Assembly (NCBI GenBank): GCA_024405895.1 | Contig: JAKSNW010000011.1 | Span: forward strand, 1-58,005 | DNA: 58,005 nt | Source of the DNA: Paludibacteraceae bacterium | Lineage (GTDB): Bacteria; Bacteroidota; Bacteroidia; Bacteroidales; Paludibacteraceae | Direction of reading: 5' to 3' | In this document: one piece after another, positions 53,540 through 58,005 of the stretch | How positions within the stretch are numbered: position 1 is the first letter of the stretch | Layout: each line of letters starts with the position of its first letter | Made by a program: the position numbers and the translations under genes | Notes under the pieces: generated by a model | What the model was told of the DNA's origin: nothing | Database searches by the model: none | What the model saw: only the letters and a program-made list of their open reading frames with translations

Positions 53540-54061
53540 CTATCTCTCTGACAATGTTGTCAACACGCCATGGATAGTGTTTGCTCCAGATTGGAGAGCG
53601 GAGATAACGTTCTTCGCAGGAGATTGCAAGAGACCGATAACTTCGCCGATGAGTTCGTTTTTGCTCTTGATTGCGCACAAGGCATCAAGTTGATTCTCGC
53701 CGATATAGAAGCACTCTTCAACATAAGCAGCTTTGAGAATAGGTTTCTCATTTGCTTTGTCTTTGCGGAACTCTTTGATGAGTTTTGCAGGAGCGTTACC
53801 AACGTTTGAGAAAAGAACAGCAGTATTGCTTTTCAAAGCACCACCGAATTGAGTGTAATCAACACCCATGTTTTCCAATGCTTTGATGAACAATTTGTTC
53901 TTAACAACAACCATCTTAACTTCATTCTTGTTACACAAGCGACGGAGGTTGCTAACTTGCGCAGCATTCAAGCCTTGAGTTTCTGTCAAATAATAGTGAC
54001 TGAAGCTCTTCAAATTCTCTTCAATTTGAGAAATGATGATAGCCTTATCTTCCTTTTTCAT
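53540..54061 (-). CDS. rplJ: 50S ribosomal protein L10
   Basis: This 173-aa protein is the stalk base that binds 23S rRNA and L7/L12 dimers. The segments VSNLRRLCNKNEVKMVVVKN and YTQFGGALKSNTAVLF are typical. It starts 11 bp after rplA, so a classical long L10 autoregulatory leader directly upstream would have to lie within rplA; none was identified. Confidence 0.96.
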   Translation of the reverse strand: MKKEDKAIIISQIEENLKSFSHYYLTETQGLNAAQVSNLRRLCNKNEVKMVVVKNKLFIKALENMGVDYTQFGGALKSNTAVLFSNVGNAPAKLIKEFRKDKANEKPILKAAYVEECFYIGENQLDALCAIKSKNELIGEVIGLLQSPAKNVISALQSGANTIHGVLTTLSER

Positions 54062-54072
54062 TGTATCAAGAA

Positions 54073-54768
54073 TTAGTCAGCGATAGCTTTTGTATCAATT
54101 TTAATACCTGGGCTCATTGTAGAAGAGATGAATACACTCTTTACATATGTGCCTTTTGCGGTTGAAGGTTTGAGCTTGATGATAGTATCAAGGAAAGCGC
54201 GAGCATTTTGCTCGATTTTCTCTGCAGAGAAAGATACTTTACCAATTGAAGTATGAACGATACCATACTTGTCAACTTTAAAGTCGATCTTACCTTGTTT
54301 AACTTCAGCAACAGCTTTGCCAATCTCCATGGTTACGGTGCCACTCTTTGGGTTAGGCATCAAACCACGAGGACCAAGAACACGACCAAGAGCGCCAATT
54401 TTACCCATGATTGATGGCATAGTGATGATAACATCAACGTCTGTCCAACCGCCCTTAATCTTTTCGATATATTCATCGAGACCGACATAATCAGCACCGG
54501 CTGCTTTAGCCTCTGCTTCTTTGTCAGGAGTACACAATGCCAAAACGCGAACCTCTTTACCGGTACCATTAGGAAGTGACACAACGCCACGTACCATTTG
54601 GTTAGCCTTACGAGGGTCTACGCCCAAGCGTACATCAATATCCACAGAAGAATCAAATTTGCAGTTGGTAATCTCTTTTACCAATGCAGCTGCTTCATTG
54701 AGAGTATAAGCCTTCCCTGCTTCAATCTTTTCTGATGCCAACTTTTGTTTTTTAGTAAGTTTACTCAT
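54073..54768 (-). CDS. rplA: 50S ribosomal protein L1
   Basis: This 231-aa protein of the L1 stalk shows the signature [15 protein letters not shown] (about 128-142) and the N-terminal [19 protein letters not shown]. In many bacteria L1 represses translation of the rplK-rplA mRNA by binding near the rplK start; no clear L1 site was recognised here. It lies 19 bp after rplK. Confidence 0.97.
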   Translation of the reverse strand: MSKLTKKQKLASEKIEAGKAYTLNEAAALVKEITNCKFDSSVDIDVRLGVDPRKANQMVRGVVSLPNGTGKEVRVLALCTPDKEAEAKAAGADYVGLDEYIEKIKGGWTDVDVIITMPSIMGKIGALGRVLGPRGLMPNPKSGTVTMEIGKAVAEVKQGKIDFKVDKYGIVHTSIGKVSFSAEKIEQNARAFLDTIIKLKPSTAKGTYVKSVFISSTMSPGIKIDTKAIAD

Positions 54769-54787
54769 TTTAATTGAAGTTTAATTG

Positions 54788-55228
54788 TTATTGATTAGGG
54801 AAATCACCTTTTACAGTTATACCCATACTTCTCGCAGTACCAGCAACCATTCTCATGGCTGACTCTACTGTGAAACAGTTCAAGTCTGGCATCTTATCGG
54901 TAGCAATGGCACGAACCTGTTCCCAGGTGATTTCTGCCACTTTCTTACGGTTAGGTTGAGCTGAACCGCTTTTTACCTTAGATACTTCTTTCAATTGTAC
55001 GGCTACTGGTGGAGTCTTTACAATGAAAGAGAAAGACTTATCGCTGTAGTACGTGATAACAACAGGAAGAATCTTACCTGCTTTGTCTTGGGTTCTGGCA
55101 TTAAATTGCTTGCAGAAATCCATAATATTGATACCCTTTGAGCCCAATGCAGGACCTACTGGAGGTGATGGATTAGCTGCACCGCCTTTAATCTGTAGTT
55201 TGATAAAACCAGCAACTTCTTTTGCCAT
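54788..55228 (-). CDS. rplK: 50S ribosomal protein L11
   Basis: This 146-aa protein of the GTPase-associated centre has an N-terminal domain with the Pro-rich [20 protein letters not shown] (about 19-38) and the C-terminal rRNA-binding domain ([21 protein letters not shown]). It follows nusG by 53 bp, in the conserved order nusG-rplK-rplA. Confidence 0.97.
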   Translation of the reverse strand: MAKEVAGFIKLQIKGGAANPSPPVGPALGSKGINIMDFCKQFNARTQDKAGKILPVVITYYSDKSFSFIVKTPPVAVQLKEVSKVKSGSAQPNRKKVAEITWEQVRAIATDKMPDLNCFTVESAMRMVAGTARSMGITVKGDFPNQ

Positions 55229-55281
55229 AATTCAGATATTTGTTATTAACACGATTAGCGAACACGCACGTAACTACATGT

Positions 55282-56031
55282 TCACTCTTTTTCAACTTGC
55301 ACAAAACCAAGCTCGAGCGGTGTTTTTCGCTCGAAGATCTTAACCATCACTTTAAGTTTGTGTCTCTCGTTGTTTACTTCTTCGATTACACCAGTAAATC
55401 CACTGAATGGACCCGAGGTAACCTTTACCATTTCACCAACAGAGAATACAACATCAGAGAAATCTCCACCTTCCAATTGTTCATCCTGATTACCGAGAAT
55501 TCGAGCAACTTCAGATGGACGAAGTGGCATAGGATTCAAATCCTTTGGTGTCGCGCACAAGAAACCTAAAACATTCGGAACATTGCGCAAACTTGCAGCA
55601 ACATCCTTAGACAGTACATACTTCAAAGTACTGCGAACCTTACCCATTTCAGCGGCCTCAGAAACAGCCTCAGAAGAATCCTCAACTTTTGTTTTCTTAG
55701 CCTTACGGTTTTTGTCGTTGGAATCTACCTGAACGCGGTCAAGCACTTCAGCTAACGCAACTTCAACCAAGACATAGCCAGGGAGAGTTGGATGTTCTTT
55801 CACAATTCTCTTACCGTCTTTTACTTGGTAGACTTTTTCGGTAGGAATAAGAACACGAGAAACATACGAAGCAATCAAACTCTCTTCTGATACTTGACCA
55901 CTTTCCAACATAGTTGGATCAACAGTCACATCAGCATGATTGTTTTTTACCGCTTCGATATATTCCTTGACCTTATTCTCCTTACCACTGATAGCGCGCA
56001 AGGCATACCACTTATAGATTCTTTCCGCCAT
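55282..56031 (-). CDS. nusG: Transcription termination/antitermination factor NusG, enlarged
   Basis: This 249-aa protein has an N-terminal NGN domain (KWYALRAISGKENKVKEYIE) and a C-terminal KOW domain (VTSGPFSGFTGVIEEVNNERHKLKV). It is about 70 residues longer than the NusG of Bacteroides as I remember it (about 180). The extra length is in two places: around 30-50, and a charged Lys/Glu/Ser-rich insert about 92-143 (DSNDKNRKAKKTKVEDSSEA) inside the NGN domain. Both flanking parts are intact and in frame. NusG links RNA polymerase to Rho and the ribosome. It follows secE by 35 bp. Confidence 0.95.
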   Translation of the reverse strand: MAERIYKWYALRAISGKENKVKEYIEAVKNNHADVTVDPTMLESGQVSEESLIASYVSRVLIPTEKVYQVKDGKRIVKEHPTLPGYVLVEVALAEVLDRVQVDSNDKNRKAKKTKVEDSSEAVSEAAEMGKVRSTLKYVLSKDVAASLRNVPNVLGFLCATPKDLNPMPLRPSEVARILGNQDEQLEGGDFSDVVFSVGEMVKVTSGPFSGFTGVIEEVNNERHKLKVMVKIFERKTPLELGFVQVEKE

Positions 56032-56066
56032 ATCCGTATAACAACCTTAAAAATCAACAGCCACCA

Positions 56067-56255
56067 TTAAAGGAGACCGTAAACAAAAGTCATTAGATGC
56101 TGAAAAGCAAAGTCCATCACCCACACAACAGCAGCAATAAGCAGGGAAGCAACTAAAACAACTACCGCGCTATTGGTCAGCTCTCGACGAGAAGGCCAGG
56201 TGGTCTTCTCTACAAGTTCTGTAAAGGATGTCTTGAAGTAATTGATTAATTTCAT
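56067..56255 (-). CDS. secE: Preprotein translocase subunit SecE
   Basis: This 62-aa protein has the conserved amphipathic segment LVEKTTWPSRREL (about 14-26) followed by one transmembrane helix (about 30-52). It is the short single-helix form of SecE. The ATG at 56255 is the normal start; an upstream in-frame extension runs into the tRNA-Trp gene. It is co-transcribed with nusG. Confidence 0.94.
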   Translation of the reverse strand: MKLINYFKTSFTELVEKTTWPSRRELTNSAVVVLVASLLIAAVVWVMDFAFQHLMTFVYGLL

Positions 56256-56273
56256 GCAATTAAAAAAATTATG

Positions 56274-56344
56274 CACGGAAGGCAGGAATCGAACCCACAT
56301 TGACGGTTTTGGAGACCGCTCTCCTACCATTGGAGGACTTCCGT
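56274..56344 (-). tRNA. tRNA-Trp (CCA)
   Basis: This is a cloverleaf on the minus strand with acceptor ACGGAAG/CTTCCGT, a D-arm, an anticodon loop CTCCAAA giving CCA, and a T-arm with the TTCGATT loop. The CCA tail is not encoded. It lies between tuf and secE, a common position in bacteria. Confidence 0.95.
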
Positions 56345-56345
56345 A

Positions 56346-56376
56346 AAAACAAGCGATATGTGCCCATATCGCTTGT
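56346..56376 (-). terminator. Hairpin between tuf and tRNA-Trp
   Basis: A perfect 11-bp stem CAAGCGATATG/CATATCGCTTG (56350-56360 with 56365-56375) is followed on the minus strand by five T residues. It lies between the tuf stop and the tRNA, so it could end the tuf transcript or act as a processing site. Confidence 0.8.
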
Positions 56377-56400
56377 AAAATTTATTCGTTAACTAATGTA

Positions 56401-57588
56401 TTAGTCAATGAGTTTTGTGATTTGGCCTGAACCTACAGTACGACCACCTTCACGGATAGCGAAGCGAAGACCTTCACTGCAAGCTACTGGGTAGATCAAC
56501 TTAACTGTGATCTCCAAGTTATCACCAGGCATTACCATCTCAGTTCCTTCTGGGAGAGTGATCTCACCAGTTACGTCCATTGTACGGATGTAGAATTGAG
56601 GACGATAGTGGTTTTTGAATGGGGTGTGACGACCACCTTCTTCTTTCTTCAAGATATAAACTGAAGCTACGAAGTCTTGATAAGGTTTAACAACACCTGG
56701 GTGTGTGATAACCATACCACGGCGGATTTCGTCTTTATCGATACCACGGAGGAGCAAACCTACGTTATCACCAGCCTCACCTTGATCGAGGAGTTTGCGG
56801 AACATTTCAACACCGGTAACAACTGATTTCTTGCCTTCAGCACCGAGACCAATGATTTGGATTTCGTCGCCTACTTTAACAACACCAGTTTCAATACGGC
56901 CAGTAGCAACTGTACCACGACCAGTGATTGAGAATACGTCCTCAACAGGCATCAAGAATGGTTTATCAACTGCACGTGGAGGAAGTTCGATCCATGTGTC
57001 AACTGCATCCATGAGTTCCATTACTTTCTCTTCCCATTGTGGTTCGCCGTTCAAAGCGCCAAGAGCAGAGCCGCGGATGATAGGAGTGTTGTCGCCGTCG
57101 AATTCGTAGAAGCTGAGGAGCTCACGCATTTCCATTTCTACGAGGTCGAGCATTTCAGCGTCGTCCACCATATCACATTTGTTCATGAATACAACCAAGC
57201 GTGGAACGTTTACCTGACGAGCCAAAAGGATGTGCTCACGTGTTTGTGGCATAGGACCGTCGGTAGCAGCTACGACAATGATTGCGCCGTCCATCTGAGC
57301 AGCACCAGTTACCATGTTCTTTACATAGTCGGCGTGGCCTGGACAGTCAACGTGTGCATAGTGACGATTTGCTGTTTGGTACTCAACGTGCGCGGTGTTA
57401 ATGGTAATACCACGTTCTTTTTCTTCAGGAGCGTTATCGATTGAGTCGAATGAACGAAGTTCTGAAAGACCTTTTTTAGCAAGCACTGTAGTGATTGCAG
57501 CAGTAAGGGTGGTCTTGCCATGGTCAACGTGACCAATGGTACCGATGTTCACATGCGGTTTTGACCTGTCAAATTTCTCTTTAGCCAT
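56401..57588 (-). CDS. tuf: Translation elongation factor Tu
   Basis: This 395-aa GTPase delivers aminoacyl-tRNA to the ribosome. Its G motifs are GHVDHGKTT (P-loop), [11 protein letters not shown] (switch II), NKCDMVD and SAL. The switch I segment includes [13 protein letters not shown]. The ATG at 57588 gives the standard [17 protein letters not shown] start; the longer frame runs through the upstream tRNA-Thr. Codon use is highly optimised. It is flanked by tRNA genes on both sides. Confidence 0.98.
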   Translation of the reverse strand: MAKEKFDRSKPHVNIGTIGHVDHGKTTLTAAITTVLAKKGLSELRSFDSIDNAPEEKERGITINTAHVEYQTANRHYAHVDCPGHADYVKNMVTGAAQMDGAIIVVAATDGPMPQTREHILLARQVNVPRLVVFMNKCDMVDDAEMLDLVEMEMRELLSFYEFDGDNTPIIRGSALGALNGEPQWEEKVMELMDAVDTWIELPPRAVDKPFLMPVEDVFSITGRGTVATGRIETGVVKVGDEIQIIGLGAEGKKSVVTGVEMFRKLLDQGEAGDNVGLLLRGIDKDEIRRGMVITHPGVVKPYQDFVASVYILKKEEGGRHTPFKNHYRPQFYIRTMDVTGEITLPEGTEMVMPGDNLEITVKLIYPVACSEGLRFAIREGGRTVGSGQITKLID

Positions 57589-57633
57589 AGCTGTGTTTTT
57601 ATTATGTTCTTTATTATTATCAACAAAAAAGAG

Positions 57634-57705
<72 letters not shown>

Positions 57706-57719
57706 AATTTATTATTTTG

Positions 57720-57792
57720 AGCGGAAGACGGGGCTCAAACCCGCGACCCTCAGCTTGGAAGGCTAATGCTCTATCAACTGAGCTACTTCCGC
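57720..57792 (-). tRNA. tRNA-Gly (TCC)
   Basis: The minus-strand cloverleaf has acceptor GCGGAAG/CTTCCGC and an anticodon loop CTTCCAA (anticodon TCC). It lies 14 bp from tRNA-Thr. No encoded CCA tail. Confidence 0.95.
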
Positions 57793-57826
57793 AGTATATC
57801 TGTTCCTATACAACAAAAGAAACAAG

Positions 57827-57909
57827 TGGGCAGTGATGGATTCGAACCACCGAAGTCGAAAGACAGCTGAGTTACAGTCAGCCCCATTTGGCCACTCTGG
57901 TAACTGCCC
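57827..57909 (-). tRNA. tRNA-Tyr (GTA)
   Basis: This minus-strand type II tRNA has a long variable arm, acceptor GGGCAGT/ACTGCCC and anticodon loop CTGTAAC (anticodon GTA). No encoded CCA tail. Confidence 0.95.
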
Positions 57910-57953
57910 ATTTGTTAGTTTATTCTATGAAGAACTATTTTTACCTTTCGGTG

Positions 57954-58005
57954 AGCCTCTTGTCGGATTCGAACCAACGACCCCGAGATTACAAATCACG
58001 TGCTC
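57954..58005 (-). tRNA. tRNA-Thr (TGT), partial at the window edge
   Basis: The 3-prime part of a minus-strand tRNA comprises an anticodon loop TTTGTAA (anticodon TGT), a T-arm GTTGG/CCGAC and acceptor 3-prime strand AAGAGGC. The 5-prime part lies outside the window. The anticodon stem has one T-T mismatch as read. Confidence 0.85.

Overview
The window looks like a chromosomal segment of a Bacteroidales bacterium, most likely Prevotella-like. The evidence is indirect. Promoters follow the Bacteroidetes form (-7 element TAnnTTTG, often TTTG about 20 bp upstream). Start codons generally lack Shine-Dalgarno sequences. Several secreted proteins end in type IX secretion (T9SS) sorting domains, and a PorZ-like T9SS component is present. 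LptE, TamB, DUF1573 and DUF721 proteins are of the Bacteroidetes type. I see no phage, transposase, rRNA or CRISPR array.

Layout, left to right. 0-6 kb (minus): nucleotide-sugar dehydrogenase, polysaccharide flippase and a large FAD/Fe-S oxidoreductase in one operon, ending in 41-bp tandem repeats. 6-13.3 kb (plus): transaldolase, two tandem DUF1573 proteins, HAD phosphatase, kbl-tdh (threonine to glycine plus acetyl-CoA) and aspartate ammonia-lyase. 13.7-14.6 kb: a DUF6261-like protein with a long AT-rich leader. 14.7-19.8 kb (minus): second repeat locus, then rdgB-porZ-DUF3316-S41 peptidase in transcription order. 20-25 kb (minus): a 1517-aa T9SS-exported sialidase and a 122-aa protein with an exosortase-type C-terminal signal. 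25.4-29 kb: a small T9SS cargo protein, an LEA14-like lipoprotein and a YgiQ-type radical SAM protein. 29.3-33.2 kb (minus): outer-membrane barrel, then guaD, a sigma-54 activator ATPase, lptE, a TPR-like protein and secG. 33.2-39.7 kb: DUF721 (plus), TamB (minus), then tsaD and an exosortase-family gene (plus), followed by the third repeat locus. 40.2-42.1 kb (minus): AraC regulator and EamA transporter. 42.4-44.6 kb (plus): an apparently autoregulated ABC transporter/GntR (YtrA-type) operon with a perfect operator palindrome and a possible 19-codon leader ORF. 44.7-58 kb (minus): the transcription/translation cluster, in transcription order tRNA-Thr, tRNA-Tyr, tRNA-Gly, tRNA-Thr, tuf, tRNA-Trp, secE, nusG, rplK, rplA, rplJ, rplL, rpoB, rpoC.

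Cell-envelope export is a recurring theme: T9SS (PorZ, the sialidase, the 25.4-kb protein), LPS and outer-membrane assembly (LptE, TamB), Sec (SecE, SecG) and an exosortase with a possible substrate. The most unusual structure is the 41-bp repeat module. It occurs at three separate loci, always just downstream of a gene and in the same orientation relative to it. Each unit carries a 17-bp palindrome whose arms change together between loci.
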